Source: Verrucomicrobiota bacterium
Lineage (GTDB): Bacteria; Verrucomicrobiota; Verrucomicrobiia; Limisphaerales; UBA9464
NCBI GenBank assembly: GCA_947471985.1
Contig: CANIZL010000011.1
Span: forward strand, 26,026-90,025
Reading direction: 5' to 3'
DNA: 64,000 nt
Below, in pieces: positions 17,055 through 25,064 of this stretch. Both the position numbers and the translations under genes were made by a program. Under the pieces are notes generated by a model. The model worked only from the letters and a program-made list of their open reading frames with translations, made no database searches and was not told the origin of the DNA. How positions within the stretch are numbered: position 1 is the stretch's first letter; each line of letters begins with the position of its first letter.

Positions 17055-20000
17055 ATGCGTTTCGGGTCATTTTTGACACTCTTCATCGCGACAGCTGTGT
17101 GCGCCGGTTTCTCCGCCAAGGCGCTGGAATGGCGCGAGGAGCCGGGCTATCGCGTGGCCAAGTTGCCGGTGCCGGCGACCGGCAAGACGGGTTTCACGTT
17201 GCTGAATCCGGCGGCGCTGGGCATTGATTTCACGAACGCGCTGTCGGCGACGCGGGTGGATCAGTTCCAGAACCTGATGAACGGTGCCGGCCTGGCGGCG
17301 GCGGATGTGGACGGGGATGGGTTGGTGGATCTGTATTTCATTCACAAGCAGGCGGCGAACCCGCTTTATCGCAATCTCGGGGGCGGGCGGTTTACCAACA
17401 TCACCGCCTGGGCCGGGGTGGGTTGCACAAACCAGGTTTCTTCCGGCGCAGTCTTCGCCGACGTGAATGGCGACGGCGCGCCGGACCTGGTGGTGTCGGC
17501 GTTCGGTGGACCCAATGCCCTGCTCCTGAATGACGGCAAGGGGCGGTTCACCGACATTGCGGTCGCCGCGGGCATTACCGGCAAATCGGGTGGTTCGTCG
17601 ATGGCGCTGGGGGACGTGGATGGTGACGGCGATCTGGACCTCTATATCTGCAACTTTGCCGTGCAGGCCCTGCTGCGCGATGGCGGGGTGATCTCCACCC
17701 GGACGGTCAACGGGCAGACGGTGGTGACGGGCCGGTTCGCCAACCGCGTCCGCATCATTGACGGGATCATGAAGGAGTTTGGGGATCCGGATGTTTTTTA
17801 CCTGAACGACGGTCGGGGGCATTTCACCGCGGTGCCGTGGGAGCAGGGGTTTACCGACAAGGAGGGCAAGCCCATGGCGGTGCCGTGGGACCTCGGCCTG
17901 GCGGTGCAGATGCGCGATGTCAACGGCGACGGGTTCATGGACATCTACGTCTGCAATGATTTTCAGACGCCCGATCGGCTGTGGCTGGGCAACGGCAAGG
18001 GGCACTTCCAGGAAGCGGGGAATTTATCCCTGCGCAATATGAGCCTGGCGTCGATGGGGGTGGATTTTGCGGATCTGGATCGGGACGGTCGGTACGATTT
18101 TTTCACGGCCGAAATGTTGAACCCCGATCTGCGGCAGCATTTGCGGACGGTGGGTGGGCGGCAGCCCGTGTTGCGCACGCCGGGGGTAATCGCGGACCGC
18201 GAGGAATTTCCGCGGAACTGTCTGTATCAAAACCGGGGTGACGGCACGTGGGCGGAGATCGCGAATTTCGCCGGTGTGGCGGCGACCGGCTGGTCCTGGA
18301 CGCCGTTGTTTTTGGATGTGGATCTCGACGGTTGGGAGGACCTGCTGGTTTCGAACGGGTATCGCCATGATGTGAACGACCGCGACGTGAACGAGCGGAA
18401 GAAGGCTGCGGCCGGGTCCAGCCAGCGCTCCGCGAAAGAGCTGCTGCAATTGTACCCGCCGTTGGAAGTGGCCAAGTGTGCCTTTCGGAACCGGCACGAC
18501 CTGACCTTCGAGAACACCAGCCACGCGTGGGGCTTTGATTCACTGCGCATTGCACACGGCATGATTGCGGTGGATCTCGACGATGATGGCGATATGGATC
18601 TGGTGGCGAATGCGGCCGACGGCCCGCCGCTCATTTACCGCAATGACACGGTGGCGCCGCGCGTGGCGGTGCGGCTGAAGGGCCGGGCGCCGAATACAGC
18701 GGGCATTGGCGCGGAGATCATCCTGCGCGGCGGACCGGTGGAGCAGCGACAGGCGATGGTGGCGGGCGGGCAGTATCTTTCGCACAGCCAGACGCAGCGG
18801 ACTTTTGCGGCGGGCGCGGGTGAAATGACCTTGGAGGTGAAATGGCCCACGGGAAAACGGAGCACGATTGCCGGGGTTCGTGCGAATCATCTCTACGAAG
18901 TGATCGAGGCGGACGGGGGAGCGAACGTTTTGGGTGAAAGCCAGCGGCCGCCGGGTGAAGCGGCGCCGGTCCTGTTCACCAACGTCAGTAGTGTGCTGGG
19001 GCATACGCACCTGGAGCCCGCGTACGATGATTTTTCGGTGCAACCGTTGTTGCCGCAGCGCTACAGCCAGCTGGGTCCGGGTGTTTCGGCGGCGGACTTC
19101 AATGGAGATGGGCACGCGGACCTGTTGATCGGCACCGGTCGCAGCGGCCGGTTGTCGGCGTTTGCGGGGGACGGCAAGGGTGGGTTCACGCCGGTCACCG
19201 TGAGCGGACCCGAGGCGCCGGACGATCTCGGGGCGGTGGTGGTGTTGCCCGGCACGGGCGGAGCGAAGAGTGTGCTGGCCGCGCGGGCGAATTACGAAAG
19301 CGGCGGCGAACCGGCCGTTCCCCTCGCGCAGCGTTGGAATCTGACCAACGGCACTTGGGTACCCGGTACGGCGTTACCGTCTGGACCCGCCAGCTATGGT
19401 GCGGTGGCGCTGGGGGACGTGGATGGCGACGGCGACCTCGACCTGTTTGTCGGCGCCCGTCTCACGGCACGGCATTGGCCGGAGCCGGGCGGATCGAAGT
19501 TTTTCCGCAACGACGGCGGCAAACTGGTCGAGGAACCCGAGGCCACCGCACTGTTCGCCGCCGTCGGTCCCATCAGTGACGCGCTTCTGGCGGACGTGGA
19601 CGGGGATGCGCGGCCCGAGCTCATCCTGGCCTGCGAACTGGGACCCATTCGGGTGTTTCGGCGGGCGGAGGATAAGTGGGTGGAGATGACCCGTGAACTT
19701 GGGTTGGCGGAATTGACCGGTTGGTGGAACAGCGTCGCCGTCGGGGACTTTGACGGTGACGGGCGATTGGATCTCCTCGCCGGAAATATTGGGCTGAATT
19801 CCGCGTGGCCGACCTGGGGAGATGGTCGGGTACGGATGCGGGTGGGCGATTTCGACGGCAGCGGGGTGACGGGCGTGCTGGAAATGGTCAACGACGGGGG
19901 CATGGCACGGCCGCTGCGGAACCGACTGATTCTCACCGCGGGATTGCCGGACTTGCCGGCGCGGTTTCCGACGCACGTGGGGTTTGCGGCGGCGTCCGTC

Positions 20001-20708
20001 AACACGTTGCTGGGTGACGCGGCCGCGAAGTCGCGCGAGGTGTCCGCCAGCACCCTGGCCTCCGTGGTGCTGCTGAACCGGGGCGGGCGGTTTGAAATGC
20101 GTCCCTTGCCGGCGGCGGCCCAGTGGGCACCCGCCTTTGGATTGGCGGTGGCGGACTTTGACGGGGACGGCCAAGCCGATGTGTTTCTCGCGCAGAACCT
20201 TTTCGCGGTGCGGCCGGAGGACAACCGCCTGGATTCCGGCCGGGGCCTGCTTTTGCGCGGCGACGGTAAGGGCGGATTTGCGCCGCTGCCGGGGGATCGC
20301 AGCGGTATCGCGCTTTACGGCGAACAACGAGGTGCGGTGGCGGTGGACTTCAACGAGGACGGTCGGCCGGACCTCGTGGTGACGCAGAACGGAGCGGCGA
20401 CGCAGGTGCTGCGGAACTCCGGGGGGCGGCCGGGGCTGCGGGTGAAGCTGGACGGACCGGCCGGGAATCCCGACGGCGTCGGCGCCGTTCTCTGGCCGGT
20501 GTGGTCGGCCGGGCGGGGTGCCGCGCAGACGGTGACGGCCGGCGGTGGCTATTGGTCGCAACCCGGCGCGGTATCGGTGATCGGCGGTGATCTCCCGACG
20601 GCGGTGGACGTCCGCTGGCCGGACGGTCGAACGAACCACCTCGTGGTCCCGCCCGGGACGCGCGAACTCCGGGTACCCCATCCCGGCGGCGAGCCCCCGG
20701 GGAAGTAG
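17055..20708 (+). CDS. Exported FG-GAP/VCBS repeat protein with two ASPIC/UnbV domains
   Basis: I start at ATG 17055 because it gives a signal peptide (MRFGSFLTLFIATAVCAGFS); the product is 1217 residues. It contains many beta-propeller calcium-binding repeats of the form D-V-D-G-D-G-x-x-D-L. They are arranged in two halves, each ending in an ASPIC/UnbV domain: the first near residues 530-630 and the second at the C-terminus. The whole therefore looks like a tandem fusion of two FG-GAP/ASPIC proteins. Such proteins are numerous and secreted in Verrucomicrobia and Planctomycetes and are thought to bind ligands or polysaccharide at the surface. No enzyme motif is visible. Four tandem short repeats begin two bases after its stop. 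Confidence 0.88.
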   Translation: MRFGSFLTLFIATAVCAGFSAKALEWREEPGYRVAKLPVPATGKTGFTLLNPAALGIDFTNALSATRVDQFQNLMNGAGLAAADVDGDGLVDLYFIHKQAANPLYRNLGGGRFTNITAWAGVGCTNQVSSGAVFADVNGDGAPDLVVSAFGGPNALLLNDGKGRFTDIAVAAGITGKSGGSSMALGDVDGDGDLDLYICNFAVQALLRDGGVISTRTVNGQTVVTGRFANRVRIIDGIMKEFGDPDVFYLNDGRGHFTAVPWEQGFTDKEGKPMAVPWDLGLAVQMRDVNGDGFMDIYVCNDFQTPDRLWLGNGKGHFQEAGNLSLRNMSLASMGVDFADLDRDGRYDFFTAEMLNPDLRQHLRTVGGRQPVLRTPGVIADREEFPRNCLYQNRGDGTWAEIANFAGVAATGWSWTPLFLDVDLDGWEDLLVSNGYRHDVNDRDVNERKKAAAGSSQRSAKELLQLYPPLEVAKCAFRNRHDLTFENTSHAWGFDSLRIAHGMIAVDLDDDGDMDLVANAADGPPLIYRNDTVAPRVAVRLKGRAPNTAGIGAEIILRGGPVEQRQAMVAGGQYLSHSQTQRTFAAGAGEMTLEVKWPTGKRSTIAGVRANHLYEVIEADGGANVLGESQRPPGEAAPVLFTNVSSVLGHTHLEPAYDDFSVQPLLPQRYSQLGPGVSAADFNGDGHADLLIGTGRSGRLSAFAGDGKGGFTPVTVSGPEAPDDLGAVVVLPGTGGAKSVLAARANYESGGEPAVPLAQRWNLTNGTWVPGTALPSGPASYGAVALGDVDGDGDLDLFVGARLTARHWPEPGGSKFFRNDGGKLVEEPEATALFAAVGPISDALLADVDGDARPELILACELGPIRVFRRAEDKWVEMTRELGLAELTGWWNSVAVGDFDGDGRLDLLAGNIGLNSAWPTWGDGRVRMRVGDFDGSGVTGVLEMVNDGGMARPLRNRLILTAGLPDLPARFPTHVGFAAASVNTLLGDAAAKSREVSASTLASVVLLNRGGRFEMRPLPAAAQWAPAFGLAVADFDGDGQADVFLAQNLFAVRPEDNRLDSGRGLLLRGDGKGGFAPLPGDRSGIALYGEQRGAVAVDFNEDGRPDLVVTQNGAATQVLRNSGGRPGLRVKLDGPAGNPDGVGAVLWPVWSAGRGAAQTVTAGGGYWSQPGAVSVIGGDLPTAVDVRWPDGRTNHLVVPPGTRELRVPHPGGEPPGK

Positions 20709-20709
20709 C

Positions 20710-20788
20710 GGTACCAGGTTCAATATTCGGTACCCCAGGCTCGTTATTGGGTACCAGGCTCAAGATTGCGTACCAGGTTCGCTATTTG
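20710..20788. repeat. Four tandem GGTACCAGGTTC-type repeats
   Basis: Four units of 19-21 bases stand head to tail at 20710-20728, 20729-20749, 20750-20769 and 20770-20788. They follow GGTACCAGGYTCRNTATTGG and are clearly related to the repeats around the two RAYT genes. No transposase is adjacent, so this is a dispersed target-type array right after a stop codon. Confidence 0.75.
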
Positions 20789-20867
20789 GTGGGCCTGCCC
20801 GGGGGTGGATTTCGATTTCCGCGGGGGAGGGAATCGGCTAGTCGTTGGTCCTACTCAATCGTTGAAA

Positions 20868-21698
20868 ATGAAACCACGCGCCCTTTCGTCGGCCTTGGCC
20901 GCGCTTCTGCTGCTGGCCGCTGCTCCGTTTGGTCGTTCGGCAGAGCCGCCGCCGAGCACCGGGCTCAAACTCGGGGTGCACAGCTGGACCCTGCGGAATC
21001 TCAAATTCGAACAGGCGGTCGATTTCGCCAAGACCCATGGCTTCAAACGCCTGGGGCTCAGTTTTCAATTCGATCCCCGCGCACCCCGGGAGACCTTGCT
21101 GCGGCAAAAGGCGTTGTTGGCTGAGAATGGCATCGAGGGATACACGTTCGGGGTCGCCGGCACCTCCCTCGACAAGGAGGAGAACCGCCGGTTGTTTGAA
21201 ACGGCCAAGCTGATGGGCATGAGCCTGATCGTGGTTGAGCCCAAGGATTTCAAAATCTTCGATCAATTGGAGGAGCTGGCGGTGGAATACGACATCCGCG
21301 TGGCCGTCCATAATCACGGCATCCGTTCGCTTTACGGGAATCCCGCCGTTTTGAAAAACATCCTGATGCACCGCGATCGCCGTCTGGGCGTTTGTCTCGA
21401 TGTCGGCTGGGTCACCGCCGCGGGTTTTGATGCGGCCAAGGTTTTCCGCGAATACGAGGGCCGGGTTTTTGATATCCACCTGAAGGACAAGAAGGTGGAA
21501 CCCGGAGTCGGCGAACCCGTGGCCGCGGATACCCATATCGGGCAGGGGAACGCGAATCTTACCGGTCTGTTCGCGGAACTGAAAAAGGCCAACTGGCAGG
21601 GGACGCTGTCCTTGGAAACAGACAGTCAGGTCTTCGCCCAGAACCCCGCCGAATTTGTGGATCTCGCCAAGGCGTACTTCGAAAAGAACGCGCCCTGA
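20868..21698 (+). CDS. Sugar phosphate isomerase/epimerase family protein, exported
   Basis: From ATG 20868 the protein is 276 residues with a signal peptide (R-A-L-S-S-A-L-A-A-L-L-L-L-A-A-A-P). It then has an AP-endonuclease-2 type TIM barrel. Metal and acid residues of the fold are visible in the segments V-V-E-P-K (about 125), H-N-H-G (about 145), C-L-D-V-G-W (about 180), D-I-H-L-K-D-K (about 205) and S-L-E-T-D (about 255). Such exported isomerase-like proteins act on sugars in this phylum; the substrate is unknown. A terminator hairpin follows at 21713. Confidence 0.88.
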   Translation: MKPRALSSALAALLLLAAAPFGRSAEPPPSTGLKLGVHSWTLRNLKFEQAVDFAKTHGFKRLGLSFQFDPRAPRETLLRQKALLAENGIEGYTFGVAGTSLDKEENRRLFETAKLMGMSLIVVEPKDFKIFDQLEELAVEYDIRVAVHNHGIRSLYGNPAVLKNILMHRDRRLGVCLDVGWVTAAGFDAAKVFREYEGRVFDIHLKDKKVEPGVGEPVAADTHIGQGNANLTGLFAELKKANWQGTLSLETDSQVFAQNPAEFVDLAKAYFEKNAP

Positions 21699-21712
21699 GC
21701 CCGCTGCGACCC

Positions 21713-21758
21713 GCCGGCCGGCCATCCGTTTTGGTGGCCAGCCCGCCGGCTTTTATTT
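21713..21758 (+). terminator. Intrinsic terminator after the isomerase gene
   Basis: Outer GCCGGC arms (21713-21718 and 21745-21750) enclose a GGCC...GGCC inner stem and are followed directly by TTTTATTT. The T-run overlaps the stop of the convergent TPR gene. Confidence 0.65.
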
Positions 21759-22751
21759 GGAATCGGATCCCGCGGCCTGGCGGGACTTTTCTTTTTCCTT
21801 TTCCTTTTCCAATTCCTTGGCCCGGGCTTCCTCCTCTGCCTTCAGGGTCTTGATCTTGTCCTTGACCCAGTCGTCGGCGCCGGCGTCCCGCGCTTGTTCG
21901 TAATAGCCGCGGGCTTCCTCCCGGGCCCCAAGCAATTCGTGCGCGAGCGCGCGTTCGGTCAGCAGGGTGGGGTTGGCGGCGGTGCTGTTGACCCGACGGT
22001 TGATTTCGCGGAGGGCGGTCTCGAGATCGGCTTTCGCAGCGTCTTTTTCACCCAAACCCAGGCGCGCGCGCGCGCGTCGAATCAACCAGGAACCTTGAAT
22101 GCGCGAGGCTTTCAATTCCTGTTCAATCAGCGGAAGCGCGGTGGCGTACTGGGCATCTTCGAGCAGGGCTTCCACGCGCTCGGTCTCCAGGATTCCCGCC
22201 CCGGTTTCCCGAATGCCCTGTTCCAGACCGGCAATGCGTTCCTTGGTCAACTTCAAACGACGGTGGAAATCGCTGCGGAGCAGATACCATTCGACGTTGG
22301 AAAGTTGGAGCCGAATGGCGGCTTCGCAGTCTTCGAGGGCCTTCTTGTTCTCGTTGCGGGCCCCCAGGAATTCCGCGCGCAAGGCCCGCAGCGAGGCGAG
22401 TTCGGTCGGTTGCTCCGTCTTGGCCTTCAAGGCGTGACTCAGCAGATCCACGGCTTCGTTCGTTTTGCCGATGGCAAAATAAGCCCGGCCCAGCTCGCGT
22501 TGGAGGAGCAGGGAGCTGGAGTCCAATTGGGAAGCCCGCTCGAGATCGGTCGCGGCTTCGCTGTTCTTGCCGATGACCCGGTATTCGATGGCGCGTTGCA
22601 GCAGCAGATCCGCGGTCTCGCCTTTGGCGATGAGGTCGGTGAGTTCCTCAATCTCGTGTTCCGGCCCTTCATGCGCCCACACCTGTCCGGCGGCCAACAG
22701 CCCTAGCCCCAGCGCTCGCAGGGTGGGCAAAAAGCGGTGTTGAATGCTCAT
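21753..22751 (-). CDS. Exported TPR-repeat protein
   Basis: The 332-residue protein has a signal peptide (about 1-26, ending Q-V-W-A) followed by an array of tetratricopeptide-like helices (about 35-310). The C-terminus is strongly charged, with alternating Lys-Glu (about 313-324), giving a low-complexity coiled tail. It starts 6 bp after the stop of the metallophosphatase gene on the same strand, so both form an operon. The TPR region suggests a scaffold or partner-binding role next to the phosphatase. No enzymatic motif is visible. Confidence 0.82.
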   Translation of the reverse strand: MSIQHRFLPTLRALGLGLLAAGQVWAHEGPEHEIEELTDLIAKGETADLLLQRAIEYRVIGKNSEAATDLERASQLDSSSLLLQRELGRAYFAIGKTNEAVDLLSHALKAKTEQPTELASLRALRAEFLGARNENKKALEDCEAAIRLQLSNVEWYLLRSDFHRRLKLTKERIAGLEQGIRETGAGILETERVEALLEDAQYATALPLIEQELKASRIQGSWLIRRARARLGLGEKDAAKADLETALREINRRVNSTAANPTLLTERALAHELLGAREEARGYYEQARDAGADDWVKDKIKTLKAEEEARAKELEKEKEKEKSRQAAGSDSK

Positions 22752-22757
22752 AACCGG

Positions 22758-24788
22758 TTAGTCCTCCACGATGAGCGAGGGATCGATCAGGAAGTCGAGC
22801 GCCTCGTCAGAGGCCACGTGCGCTTCGATGGCGAGGACATTGGGGCCGTCCTTGAGGCACTTGTAGAGATCGTTGAAGGTGACGTAGGCCGGACCCGATT
22901 CCTCCCGGCGTTTGATGCCCTGGGCCTTGTTCCCGCTGCTGCGGGTCACGCCGACGCGGGCCACTTCACGGCCGTTGAGGTAGGCGATGAATCCGTCCTG
23001 ATAATCAATCCACAGGCCCATTTCCGCGACCCGGTCGGCCTGCGGAATCTGGAATTCTTTGCGCAGATAGATCGAGGTGGACTTGCGGCGCAGGGTATTG
23101 AGATCGGTCTGGTATTTCCCTTCGCCGAAGCCGAACGCGCCGTTGCCCGTGGACCAACCCTGAGCGGCGAATCCCGGGCGCGTCCAAGCCAGACCGCGCG
23201 GCGTGCTGCCGGCCAGGTATTCCCAAGCGGCCCCGCGGGGGATGATCACCTTATGATCCACGGCGGGCGGGTACTTCTCTTTCGGCTCACTTGCGGGCTT
23301 CTTGTATTCCGGCGGCTGCCAGGGCAGGGGCAGTCGATTTACGGTGACGGTGCCGCGTTTGACGATGCTGAAGAGGTCTCGCTGGCTGCCGTTTCGATTG
23401 ATCATGCGACCAACCAGGGTGTCGCCATTGACGTCGATCAGGACCGAGCCGTGTTCCACCATGGTGCGCTTCATGATCGGGCTCGTGCCATTGCGGCCGA
23501 GGGTTTGGCCGGCATTGCCGGTGACAATATGGACGAGGCCTTCATTGGCGTTGATGCCCGCGCTCTTGTGGTACGCGCCGTCGTTGCCGGGATCGCCATC
23601 CCCGTCATCCAAAACCACATTCTCACTCACCGTGGGGGTGGCATACGCGCCATCGATTAACATCGAACGTTCGTACGTGTGGGAATGTCCGGTGAGCACC
23701 AGGTCCACGCCGCCGGCCTCCACGATGGGCATGAGGTACTTCCGCATTTCGGTCAGATCCTTTTCCTTGTCGCTGTCGTGGCTGCCCTTGGTGTAGGCCG
23801 GGTGATGCCAGAAGGCGATGATCCATTGGGCCTGGGCCTTGTCGAGATCGGCTTTCAACCACCGACCCATCGCGGCGGTGGGTTTGCGGTCGAGATCGTG
23901 GGAATCGAGGCAGATGAAATGAATGTTCCCGTAATCGAAGGAATAGTAGGCCTCCGTGCCGGAAGCGACGCCGCCCACTTCGCCGCGGGTGGGCACGACG
24001 TAGGCATCGTAATAGGGGCCCACGCCGGTGGTGCCCTTGGAGGTATGGCCCTCGTGGTTGCCCATGGTGGGCCAGCAGACCTGACGGCGCAGGGTGGTGT
24101 CGTAAGTCTCGAAAAAGCGGGTCTGAAATTCCAGGTCCCGTCCCGTGCCGTAGGCCATGTCGCCGGCATGGATCCAGAAGTCGATCGGGTGCGCCTCCTT
24201 GGCCGTGGTATCCAACATGGCCTGATGGACGGCGTATTGGGGTTCCCGGCCGGTTCCGCCGTCGCCCAGCACCCAGAAGCGGTACGGGCGCACCGTGCCG
24301 GCCGGGGGATGGGTGGTGAATTGGTACGATTCGTCGTCGGGCGTCAGCCGTTTGGAACCGTCGTAGACGGCGTAGTAATAGCGGGTGTCCGGGGCGAGAT
24401 CGGTGAGCCGGGCTTCGTATTGGAAGGTGCCGATGGGCGCCGAGTGTAGTTTGGGCAGGCGGAGATTCTCGGGAGTGCGCAGCGCCGACCACTGCGGGAG
24501 CATGGGTTGGCCGTTGGTGCCGAGGGCGGCGCGCCGCACGATGGACTCCGGCGGGGTGCTCAAATTGAGCTGGCTCCGATTCGTGCCGCAGCGCACCACC
24601 GGGTCGATGGGTCCCTCGGTGCGCCAGGCCACATGCATCATCGTGGGGCCGGCGAACTGGAGGTAGGGCGAACGACTCAGCGGCGGGGTCGGGTTGACGG
24701 CGGCGGCCCGATCCGTCCAGAGCACGGCGACCGCGCCCAGAGCCAGGAGGCGCAGGCTGGTGCGGGAGAACTTCGAAACTGGCATCAT
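22758..24788 (-). CDS. Purple acid phosphatase-like metallophosphoesterase, exported
   Basis: The reading frame stays open far upstream, opposite the phospholipase gene, but the real protein starts at the tandem ATGs 24788/24785, with a signal peptide and 676 residues. Order: a fibronectin-III-like purple acid phosphatase N-domain (about 35-145) and a calcineurin-like metallophosphatase domain (about 150-420). The latter has G-D-G-G, G-D-M-A-Y, G-N-H-E, H-H-P and G-H-S-H metal motifs. A C-terminal jelly-roll/galactose-binding-like domain follows (about 490-670). All seven metal-site motifs of the family are recognisable. It probably hydrolyses phosphomonoesters or diesters outside the cytoplasm. 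The TPR gene follows in the same operon, and the phospholipase gene is divergent (276 bp). Confidence 0.9.
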   Translation of the reverse strand: MMPVSKFSRTSLRLLALGAVAVLWTDRAAAVNPTPPLSRSPYLQFAGPTMMHVAWRTEGPIDPVVRCGTNRSQLNLSTPPESIVRRAALGTNGQPMLPQWSALRTPENLRLPKLHSAPIGTFQYEARLTDLAPDTRYYYAVYDGSKRLTPDDESYQFTTHPPAGTVRPYRFWVLGDGGTGREPQYAVHQAMLDTTAKEAHPIDFWIHAGDMAYGTGRDLEFQTRFFETYDTTLRRQVCWPTMGNHEGHTSKGTTGVGPYYDAYVVPTRGEVGGVASGTEAYYSFDYGNIHFICLDSHDLDRKPTAAMGRWLKADLDKAQAQWIIAFWHHPAYTKGSHDSDKEKDLTEMRKYLMPIVEAGGVDLVLTGHSHTYERSMLIDGAYATPTVSENVVLDDGDGDPGNDGAYHKSAGINANEGLVHIVTGNAGQTLGRNGTSPIMKRTMVEHGSVLIDVNGDTLVGRMINRNGSQRDLFSIVKRGTVTVNRLPLPWQPPEYKKPASEPKEKYPPAVDHKVIIPRGAAWEYLAGSTPRGLAWTRPGFAAQGWSTGNGAFGFGEGKYQTDLNTLRRKSTSIYLRKEFQIPQADRVAEMGLWIDYQDGFIAYLNGREVARVGVTRSSGNKAQGIKRREESGPAYVTFNDLYKCLKDGPNVLAIEAHVASDEALDFLIDPSLIVED

Positions 24789-25064
24789 GCCAGCATTGCC
24801 GGGGACCGCGGGTTCCGTCAAACGCTGATGCGCCCCGACGCGCTGGTGTTTTCGCTCCCTTGGACCTGCATCTGGAGCCGAAGGCCGGCGCGTCACGGGG
24901 GGCTCCAGGTTGGGGAATTCCGGCAGGCCCTCTAGGACCAAAGTCGTATTCCCTTCCGAGGGTGGCCTCCGCTTCGCTGACCTGCTGCAAAGGATCGGGA
25001 GGTTTGGGAGGTTTCCAGGATCGCCTGATTTCTTCACGCGGCACCCATCGCCAAGCGCTCCAAA

